Assembly (NCBI RefSeq): GCF_028858725.1 | Contig: NC_084760.1 | Location: 83,347,867 to 83,411,866 of the forward strand | Length of the DNA stretch: 64,000 bases | DNA from: Colius striatus | Taxonomy: Eukaryota > Chordata > Aves > Coliiformes > Coliidae | Reading direction: 5' to 3' | In this document: positions 54,701 through 64,000 of the stretch, in pieces | Layout: each line of letters begins with the position of its first letter | Position numbering within the stretch: position 1 is the first letter of the stretch | The notes under the pieces: generated by a model | Seen by the model: the letters and a program-made list of their open reading frames with translations, nothing else | What the model was told of the DNA's origin: nothing | Database searches by the model: none | Translations under genes and position numbers: made by a program

Positions 54701-54819
54701 GGGAGAGGCATACACAGTGAAAACGACGGTGTTTCGCACCCACACGCTAATACTTTGAGATTTGCTGGTTATTTCTGCCAGTCTCCGAGCTGTCCGACCC
54801 CGCGGGGCATCTCCGGAGC

Positions 54820-54980
54820 TGGAGGGCGGCCAATCGCTCTCCCATAATTACTCTATATCGTGTGTATTTATTACCGCGACCAATGTCAGGTGATGGCAAA
54901 TAAACCCGTCTTGACTATACTCTCCCGCGCACTGCTGCCGCCACGATTAGTTTGAAACAAGCTCTTCGAGCCCAGAAGGA
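54820..54980. promoter_or_regulatory. Candidate regulatory element with two CCAAT boxes
   Basis: This AT-richer patch between CpG islands has CCAAT at 54830-54834 and 54880-54884. It also holds GACCAAT (54878-54884), ATGGCAAATAA (54893-54903) and TTGACTA (54911-54917). All three of the latter words also occur in the SIX2 promoter block (43462-43529). A GATTAG homeodomain-type core follows near 54946. It could be an enhancer sharing inputs with the promoter, or a separate promoter. Confidence 0.3.
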
Positions 54981-55199
54981 AGGACTGGGCTACTGCACTG
55001 CTCATACCCACCGCCTCCCCTCCACCCGATCTTCACCGGGGGCCCCGCACGGGCCGCGGGGGGATTGTACCCCAAGGGGAGCCTGACTCAGTCAGAGGTG
55101 GGTAGCCGAGGCGCTGCCCGAAGCCGTTTCCCGTGATTCCAGACACCAGAGATCCCCATAGACCACTCCTCGTTTGACATTAGAAGGGATACTCGCAAC

Positions 55200-55765
55200 A
55201 TTTATTTAATACAAGCATGAGCCTTTCCCTTGACTGACCATAGTAACTGCGTGGATTACGGGGGAGTCGCACTCAAAGGGTTGAAAGTGCCAGTGCGCAG
55301 ACCTGGAAGGTGAAGGCCTGCAAGACAAGCATGAGAGGTGGCAGAGGGAGGAAGCCTTGCGGCGGCAAGATAGTCCAGGTTTTACATTGTGGTATCAAGC
55401 ATACAAACAACTTAGTTTCAGCAAGACGACGGTGCCCGGAGTGAGACCTTTGCCTCATTAACGGTAAAATTACTATTAAAGTTAACAACCTGATTATGGT
55501 AATGAGCTAAATATATGACTATGCTCCTCAGCTCTCCACTCAAATCACGTTAAATGTCACTCCGTATTGCACATATATTAGCTAGGCAGGTAATTCTTGG
55601 GAATAATATGAATATTCATTTTCTGTAATGTATAGATGTGTGTCTTAGGAGGAGATCCCCCATGCACTCAGCGCTGCAATAAACTAATGTCGGCTTTCTA
55701 AACCATTAAAAAAATTGTTTGGAAAGCGATTGTTTGCTAAGGATTTTCGGTAATATCCGCATGTC
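55200..55765. promoter_or_regulatory. AT-rich, homeodomain/POU-motif-dense island
   Basis: A 560-bp AT-rich patch is flanked by CpG-rich sequence. It holds an inverted pair CTCATTA (55454-55460) and TAATGAG (55500-55506). Between them are ATTACTATTAAAG, TTAAC and GATTATGG. A perfect 12-bp palindrome ATGAATATTCAT, typical of POU-factor dimer sites, lies at 55608-55619. Such contrast and motif density are usual for conserved developmental enhancers, but this is not proven here. Confidence 0.3.
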
Positions 55766-57940
55766 CGGCGTCTGGGAAAGGGAGGTGGAAGCCCGAAGCC
55801 CTCCCTCACCGGGCCAGACGTCGAGCAGCACGACGGGGAGCAGTGCCTGCAGGACGCAGGCTCCCCTGCCCGCCTTTCACCTCCACCGCCCTTCGAAGCC
55901 ACAAAATGCCCCTATGATCGGTCTGCAGCGCGAGGGGACCACAGCATCTGCTTCCCCTTCCCCGGTGGCCGCGCCGTGTGCTGGGTCTCACCGGAGCCGG
56001 GACAGCCCTGCGAAGGGCAGAGAAGGGCTGTAGTGTTAGTGCGAGAGAAGGCTTAAGCCTGCTGCCTACCCGCTCAGTTGGCATGTTGCCATTTCGATGG
56101 TATCTCGCTTTTGGAGGCATTTTATGGCTGAAGGAAATCTAATCTGGTGAAGAGAAAGGAAGAGAATACTGTTGGCATTGAATGAACTCTGTGTGGTAAT
56201 CTTCGGGCAAATGTGCGGGTTTCCATGCCAAAGCAAAGTGTTTTCTCGTCGTGTCTGCTCATACGCTGAAGGGAGGCGAAGACACCATTTAAGAAATCCA
56301 GCTGGTTGCAAATCATACATTTAATCTCTCAGCTGGAATGATTTAATGGATCAGTATCGAGTAACAGTCCTGGAAAAGTAGCCTCCTAAAAAAACAGAGA
56401 TAAATCCTGATTGAATAATAGTAAATGAAAACCGTGGATTACAGTGACTGCAAGACAGTATTTTTCTTGCAGTCCTCCAAAGATGCCGCTTCAAAGGGGC
56501 CAACCAAGCCGACAAAGCCCTGCGTGTCATTTTGATGTTGGCGGGGGCAGCTCCCGGCAGGCTGTTGTGCCTCCCCTTACCCTCCCCTTGGGGCAGGCTC
56601 CCCCTTCTCTTCTCATGGCCAGGACACCTTCGGAAACGGCTTCTGGGCGATGCAGGCAGCAGAGACACAAACTCTGCCCGCCGGGCGCACCGCGACGGGG
56701 CGAGAGCCGACGTGCCTAGGCCAAAGGCGGCCCGAGGAGGCACTGGCAGTCCAGAGACCCGCGAAGGCCCTGCCGAAAGCCACCGATCTACCTTGGGCCG
56801 GCCAAGGGGCCTCGCTGGGATTTTTCTTTTTCTTTTTTTTTTCTTTTTTATCAAGCATAGAAGGCGCAGAGGTGGGGGAAAGAGCCATTACGCCGGGAAA
56901 TGTGTAATTTTCTCCCGAAATGTGACAATAGGAGAGGGAATGCTTTGTCTTCTGTCCATTTGGGACTTGTTGGAGAGTAAGGCGGTTTCGAGGTGATGGA
57001 GGAAGATGGGGGGAGCTGGGGCTAGCCCCTGGCCTTCCATCGGCCGGGGCTCCGGGGGCTTTCATGGGGCCCTAGTAGCTCAGGCAAAGCCCTCTCTGAA
57101 GGAAGGATCCCGCCCGGGAATGCAAAAGCACTTGACTCACATCCCTCTGGCCTAGGGGGAGGCCATTACCGCGCTTAATTAAAAGCACTTCCTTGGCCGG
57201 GGCAGGTGCAGCGGCCTCGGGGGCCGCCCCTCTCCTTCCCCCATCATCCCCTCTGTGCCTTGGGGGCGGTTGCCCCAGCTGTTAACCCCCCAAACCCCGC
57301 CTGGCCTCCGCGGCGCCCCCCCCCGCCCGCTCCTCGCTCTGCCCTGCGAGCCGGCAGACGGAAGGTATTGCCCCGCAGCGCAGGTCGGCGGCACACGCGT
57401 GGCCGCGCCCCGCGCACGCCTGAGCGCTGCCCCCGCGTGTCCCGTTTGCAGTCGCCACCCTAGGCGTGCCCGGCGGGCGCACGGACCCCGTCGGATCTTC
57501 TCTCCTCCGTCCCGCGGCGGCGTAGGGCTACGGAGAGGTGTCCTAATTTTACTTTTCTCCGTGTTTTGTTTTTTGTTTGTTTGTTTCCCCACAAAACCGT
57601 CGCAGCTCGGAGGAGCAGGAGTTTTAGGGGAAGAGGTGGGATTGCCCACACTTTTGCCGGCGTTTCTGGTTACCAACGGTGAGGCACGGGCAGAGAGCGT
57701 GTGTGCAGCGGGCTCCTAGCTGCCTGCACCTCGAGGAGGGAAAGCACACCTTCGCTTGAGGTTATTTTACTCGAAGCAAAGACGAGAGGGCAGCGAGGAG
57801 GGCGAGGGAGGGATCGCTGCTCGGCTGGGCCGGATCGAGCAGCAGTAGCCTTATAAGGAATGTAATGCAACGGCGAATGTCATCAGCACCGCATTAGCAC
57901 GTTTTGGTCATTAAATGTACTCCAGTCGTGAGAGGTGTTT
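55766..57940. other. CpG-rich intergenic end of the SIX2 domain
   Basis: CpG-dense patches at about 55800-56030, 56530-56830 and 57010-57530 are separated by AT-richer stretches. TTAATTAA occurs at 57176-57183 in an AT-rich spacer, and a T-rich tract lies at about 56819-56849. Open frames on both strands overlap and show no domain. The CpG-rich domain ends near 57900. Confidence 0.55.
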
Positions 57941-60900
57941 ATATTTACAGGGCATTCTTGAACGCAAACCATCCGTAGGGCTCAAATCAGCCCTACATGA
58001 ACCTGGCATCGATGGAAGTCAGTCCTTCCCAAGGACAGTTTTGGTGACAAGGGCAGCTCGGGTCAAAACCAGTTTGATTTGGTGTTACCTATTTATAGAG
58101 GTGGAAAATCTAAATAAAGTTAAAGCAATGGGATATTAAAAAATCTCAGAAGGTCTTGTGAATCCACTTTTGTTTTTCTTTGTTCACATAATCGTATGTT
58201 TTTAAATCTCAGCTGTTTTCTGAAAATATTACTGTATATATATACTGTACGTTAATACAAATGCAAATGTAAATTTAAAACGACTCCTCCATTTCAAAAG
58301 AGCTCTCCAAATCTTTTCAACTATTTCAATGTCTTACATAGAAAGGTTGTTAAGATTCTCATTGCTGTTTCTGCAGGCAGTATGGACTTTGGTCCATATT
58401 GTTACTTTATGTTTCCTATTGATACATTCATGGCATCTTCAAATTAACTGGTACAAGTTTTTGAAAAAATCCCCACCTGCCTGTCTGTTGAAATCGTAGC
58501 TACTGTCACCCAGCTCACTTCTGTAAGAAAAACTAGCTAAAACAGCTCCTCTAAATTGCAAACTGTTTGCATGCACGAACCAGGAAACAATTTATCTTAA
58601 TCATAAAGGACTCAAAAGTGCTCTTTAACCTGTTGCTTTCTATTTATGCAATCTTTATATGACAACTTTTTTTTTTTTTTAAGTGACTATTTTTACAACA
58701 AGCCTGTAAGCAGAGGTGTGTAAAATTAATATTTGGGCACAATGTGCTCTAAAACTTAGGCATGTGAGTGTTTAATGTTATCAACCATGGTGTAGCCACA
58801 GAAATGAAAATAATAAATTACTTCTAAAGCATTTGAAAAGGGTTTTTGCCTTTTCCTTGTATTAGTTTTTCAGCTAAGAGCAAAAGCCTGGCCCTGTTCA
58901 TTTTGAAGACAGTGGCAAAGTTCCCACCTACACCCCAAGGATCTGTGAAGTCAGTCAGAGTTTTTCCATGGACTTTGGATCGAGCCCATAGCATGAGTCA
59001 ACTTAAGAAGTGATTACTTCTCTGCCACAGAAATTTACGTTGCATTTGCTAAGATAACTACATCTTGAGGATTTTTTCTTTTCCACCCCCACATTCTAGG
59101 ATCTTAAATGAAACTCTTGAGTCAAAATTTCCTTGATATGGGTCCAGCTCTCCCTGCCCCCACCAGGCACACACTTCTAGTTTTGAGACTTGCTCTAGGT
59201 GACACTGCTCTTCTTGTAAAAGCATTCTTGTTTTTTGTCCCTGTCCACCTTATGACCTGTCCTCCACATAATCCTCCAGCATTCTCCTTTTCTTTTGTAA
59301 GACGGAGAACCAGAAGATTCTGGAAAAGGAGACCTGGGGAACCAATGGAAACCCAATGACAGCACCAGAAACAGGGATGACATGGAAAAAAAGATCCATT
59401 CTCCCCACTCTTCATTTCTGACACTAACTCTTCTATTTTCTTCCCTTTAAAACCTCTTCAGCCTCCCCTCAATGAATGTGCTCTGGGATAAGTGTTATTT
59501 TATATGAATAGGAATGACTTTGCTGCCCTTTCTGCTAGTTACAGAAAACTCACCTACCCCTTCTTGCTTACCACCCACTAGAAAGAAAAGGTGACAGTGG
59601 AAGAGCAGGCTGCTTAGGTAGACGTTGGTTAAAAAAAAAAACCCAACTGGCCTTGACAGGATCCTCTACTACAATAAAGATCCTCCACAAACAACAGTGT
59701 CTGCAGTCCTGCAGTCAGAACTGGCCAGGGGCAGAGACAGGGGTGGGCACTACCTGGGGGGGGTAATGGGGTTCATCCCACAGTGCACTGGACTCAGCCT
59801 AGTTGCCCCAAGATCCAGATTCTCCTGAGTAGCTCATGCATGTTTGTATCTGCCTTACCTAGCTTGCTTTGCTAAGCAGCATCAGGAGGGTGGAAGGGTG
59901 AGCCCCTCGACACATTTCCATTTTGGTGTTAGTCTGTGCTATGTGTAGTTTGGCTAGACCCCAAAGCCTGCCTGGGAATCTTCAGATCACATCTGTGTTT
60001 GATTACATCTGTTTGGAGCATCTGTTTATGTCTATCTGTGGCATTACAAAGGAATCTCCATGGCCTGTTCTTTTAGGGCATGTAGAAATGAGATGGTGTT
60101 GGCAAGTCCTCGCTGCAGCAGTCACTGATCCAGCAATCACACAAGCAGACCAAGTGCAGGGGCAGAGCCAGGATGAAGCAATGTGTAGGTTCAAGGTGGT
60201 AGCTGGCTTTTTTCCACCCCACAGCCTCATAGCCACCAGCATTCACTCATATTTCACCTGCAAAATCTGATCACATTCATTTGTGTAAAAAAGAGAGATC
60301 TGCATAATTAACATTTCCTCATTTCTCGCAGATCCCTACTCTTCAAGGAATGAATAATGCTGACTCCCATGTAGGTCAGAAGAGTCTGTGGTGCAACATT
60401 TATGTGTATTTCCCAAATATAGTCAGGGAAACCTGCAATTGCTGGTCCCAGTGCTCCCCACTCAGGTGTAAACCACCAGCATTTCAGTCCTCAGCTGATA
60501 CAGCAGTACTGGCTAAGGGAAGCTGGAAGGGAAGCAGTGAGGATGCAAGAAAGAGAGAGCTGTGAAATAGCCCAGCAATTATTGACATCATAATAGCAAC
60601 AAATTTTAGCTTTTAACTTTGTGGCTACTGTATGTAGTCTCTGGGTACCTTAGGCCAGAAATAAAATTGCTCAAGCAGATCACTGATGTGGAAATTCATT
60701 TAATCAATTTTCTTCTGTCATTTACTAATATATTGTATTCTGTTGAGATAGATGATGGAAGACAATGCTGCCTTCTATGTGTGAATGCACTGAAATGCTG
60801 GATTTGCCAATGCAGTGCTTGCTTTTTCATCAGATCTGGGGATCTAAATGAGAATGCTTTAAAAAATAAAAGAGGGATAACGTATTACTGGGATCCTGCT

Positions 60901-63900
60901 ATCAATGCCTCACAACAGATAAGTGTGCTAATTGGACAGCCTATTGCAGAGTGAACATGAGCATGGGGAGCACCCAGTGTGACTTGGGTGCTTCAGGACA
61001 TTAGTATGGCCACAGGTACTTGTAAGCAAAAGCAGTATAAGTGTGTTACAGTCAAACAATGTGGGAGAAGGAACTGGCTAACAATCTTGGAAGTCCAAGC
61101 TATTGATATTAATACAATGTTAATGTATTAATGCAAACTCCTTTAAAGATTCATTTATAGGTCAAAACTCAAGTATTTGAGAAAGACTGATTAAACTGTC
61201 ACCAACACATTTTATAGTGTCATGGACTGAGTTTAGCCTCCTTTACCTGTGAAGTGCAGACTCCCCTCTTTCATGGATGGCATCACCTGTGACCTCTGAA
61301 TAATGCCACTATTGAAACAGCTTTGTTTTCTCACACTGCAAAGCCACAAACCTGTATCTTACCTTTCACTACCATCATCATCCTCTATCATAGTACGGTA
61401 ATAGTGCAGTCTCGTTACCTGATAGGATACAATGTGGAGCACAGTAAGCATTTCATCAGAGCCTCTTCTCCCAGAATTGCCAATCATTTCACCAAGGGAT
61501 GGTCGTGGCAGAGTTTCACTGGCAAAATGCTGTCAGTGAGTCACTGGTTATGTGATGAAAACAAACCCATGTAGGTAATGCACACAAACTCTAAAAAAGT
61601 GCTCATTTTCTTTTATCTCCTGATAGACTTATTCCTCCTGGAAATGAATATGGGCTTAACGGAAATACTGTTTTGCCACTTTTGTTTTATTGTATGGAAT
61701 TCACAGACTAAAAGTCCCCTGTTGCAAGCTTGTACTTTCAGTCACCAATGATAGAATACTCCACCTTCAAAATTAGACAGGAGGCAAACACAAAGGCAAT
61801 AAGAAATCGTGTCCCATGCTTGGATTATGAGTCTCGCTGGCAGTGTCTTGAGAACAGTCTAGATGTCTATTCTATACATATAGGATTATATTTTACAATT
61901 TTCTGGCTTTACTAGGGAAAAGACACATGCCAAAGGATAAATCCTCATAAAGGCATCTTACATTTTATGCAGTTTTATTGATATAAGTAAATATCTCTTT
62001 TCTACTAAATCTCAGATTACTTCTGTCAATCTTTCCTGAAGTTTCTTCAGTTTGTTCCTATAGTTCTGATACTTTCCTGAATTTAACACAATGTGGTAGC
62101 AGAGTAGGACGACACGAGAGCTATTGTGACTTTATGATGTAAGCAAATATATAGATCGGTTATCACGCTCTAGACTATAGTGAAAGGGCAAATTCACCCT
62201 GTTTAGTTCACCAGCTTGCCCAACTTTTACTGTCCATTCTTTTCTCTCTTTTTTTCATAAATATCTTCATGTTGGTTGGGGATTTTTGCTCAATCATATT
62301 ATTAATTTCTGCCCACATTTTAATCTCTCTGGATTACATTACCTCATTCTCGTTTTAGCAACATTTTGTAACGCAGTGTCATTTGAAAGTGTCCATGATG
62401 TGTATTGTATTCCCTTGGATCACAAGTGAAGGTGTGAAATGATGACAAGTCATGCTCTCACTAAATATTCCTTTCTTGATTTGATATACTACTATTCAAC
62501 TTGATGGGTTTCTTCAAAGTCATTTAGGCATCTTTCCAACTTCATGCATACTCTCAGGAATTTAATTTCCAGGTAAGATTTTACTATGAAACAATCTAAT
62601 AAAATACACCTATAGTTACTGTAACTCTTTCATCACCCAATTTTGTGATTACATAGGAAAATGAATGATTAATTTTCCATGTCAGGATTCATTCTTGACA
62701 GCCCAGTTGCAGTCAGTTTGCACATGCAAAACAGGCCCAATGCTTCTCTGCAACATAAAATAAGAACCAAATTCTAGCATCAGGTGTGAGGAGGGGACAG
62801 GAGGGATAATGGCAGTGAGGGAACATTCTCACATGGGATAATTAATTTAGGGCACTCCTAAGATACTAGTTTTGTTTCCCCTCCCCCCTTTTGTTTTGTT
62901 TGTTTGTTTATTTTTTTTGTTGTAGTGGTGGTATTCATTGTTGGGTTTTTTTCCTTGAGAAATTTGAACCCAAGCAAGGAGTAGCCTGTTGCCTGGATGA
63001 ATTTTGGCTTATTTGCCATGAACCACTCTTGGCCACCGTTTTTTCTTGAGGATTTCAGCATTTTCCTCTCATATGACTGATGTCATATTAAGGAGAAGAC
63101 CCGTGGAGTTTCTAGGGTGAGGTTTGGGTTGGATGCACATCCATGGCAGGTTACATAGTCAGAAAGGCAACCTAGAGTTGGAAAAATCCTGCTATGGTCA
63201 AAACTAAGAGGAATTCACAATATTTTTTTCTATCTGAAAATCGAGAATCATATAATCAAGAAAGTTAAACTCCCCAGAAAAGAGGGAAAACAAATTCTTG
63301 ATCAGATAAATATTAAATCTTTTGCTTTTCTTGTGGTGGGGATCTCACTCTGTTGCTCCAGACATCCATGACTTATCTGTTAATATACTCAAAATGAAAT
63401 GTCTCTTTAATACCCAGTTTAGAGCAAGCTGTGAGAAGCCCTCCAGTTGCCATCCATGGAGGGGAAAGTAAACAATTTCCTGAAGAAAGAGGGACGTTCA
63501 AAAAATCTAGAATAACACACAAGGTTCTGGATTATTAACATGTATGTGGTATTCCTCATTTAACCACATGACAGGCAGCACCATCTGAGAAGCATGAAGT
63601 GGTCAGCATGAAATGGTCAGCACGGACAGCTCACAAAATAATGGGTGAAATCTGAGATACGATGGATATTGCTCCCCTCACTTCAAAGAACTAGTCTGAA
63701 GTAACCAGAAATCACAGGTTAGAAAGAAGGGAGAAGTGCTGATGGGAGACAGAGCACCTGCAGAGGATCTGGACGGAACTCTGGAGTTATGAAATCTAGG
63801 TGCTAGGAGCATAATAAACCAGATCTTTTATTGGGTTCCACTGGTGTGTATCAACTCTGATCAACACACTACAACAAAATTATCTTCATATTTATGCCAA

Positions 63901-64000
63901 GAACTAATCTGTTCTAGCACAAATTAATCCCTCTTTTCATCATCTATCCAAACACAATTTAATTCCTTAAGCTGTATGAAAAATGGCAGTCCAGTTGTCA
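57941..64000. other. Intergenic, AT-rich, no gene recognised
   Basis: Six kilobases of AT-rich unique sequence. A poly(T) run (58667-58680) and a T-rich tract (62890-62921) are present. The longest frames, up to 115 codons, have no recognisable domain. No transposon is seen. SIX3, expected further downstream in opposite orientation by synteny with mammals, is not present. Confidence 0.55.

Noticed and set aside
56351..57720. Frames of 150-167 codons on both strands
   Set aside because: Same compositional reason. Lys- or Phe-rich ends come from A- or T-rich tracts.
60619..60954. 111-codon frame downstream
   Set aside because: No recognisable domain, Cys/Leu-rich and unsupported by splice or promoter features in an AT-rich desert.
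57941..64000. SIX3 or an exon of another neighbour
   Set aside because: I looked for SIX-domain and homeodomain words (such as [10 protein letters not shown]) on both strands; they occur only in SIX2 exon 1.

Overview
This is vertebrate nuclear DNA, almost certainly from a bird or close reptilian relative. The interspersed repeats I can recognise are all CR1 LINE fragments with the typical ATTCTATGATT-type 3' end. No Alu, B1 or L1 sequence is visible, and the only gene is intron-containing. There are no operons, tRNAs, rRNAs or CRISPR arrays.

The one protein-coding gene I can support is SIX2, on the + strand. It encodes a SIX-family homeodomain transcription factor. Its two coding exons (44120-44679 and 47243-47546) are joined by a 2563-bp GT-AG intron and encode 287 residues. 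Upstream lie a TATA-like element and a CCAAT/TALE-rich block, and the 5' leader holds two short uORFs. A 3'UTR of about 0.9 kb ends at an AATAAA at 48437.

Layout: (a) 1-37.6 kb is AT-rich and gene-poor, with seven CR1 fragments (4.45, 7.1-9.0, 15.5, 17.8-18.3, 30.3, 30.6 and 33.8 kb) and some microsatellites. (b) 37.6-57.9 kb is a GC- and CpG-rich domain with many CpG islands on both sides of SIX2 and no recognisable transposon. (c) 57.9-64 kb is AT-rich again, with no gene seen. In mammals SIX2 and SIX3 lie tail to tail, so SIX3 would be expected beyond the right edge; it is not in the window.

No new gene system was found. The most interesting material is non-coding: candidate cis-regulatory elements and the domain architecture. 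There is a SIX/TCF-like motif cluster 0.8-1 kb past the SIX2 poly(A) site. A SIX+HOX+TCF-like cluster lies about 24 kb upstream. A PBX-MEIS decamer sits in the promoter block. Three short words are shared between the promoter block and an element at 54.88 kb. A homeodomain/POU-rich AT island lies at 55.2-55.76 kb. These are motif readings by eye; conservation could not be tested here. Most long open frames in the GC-rich domain are by-products of low stop-codon density and are not annotated as genes.
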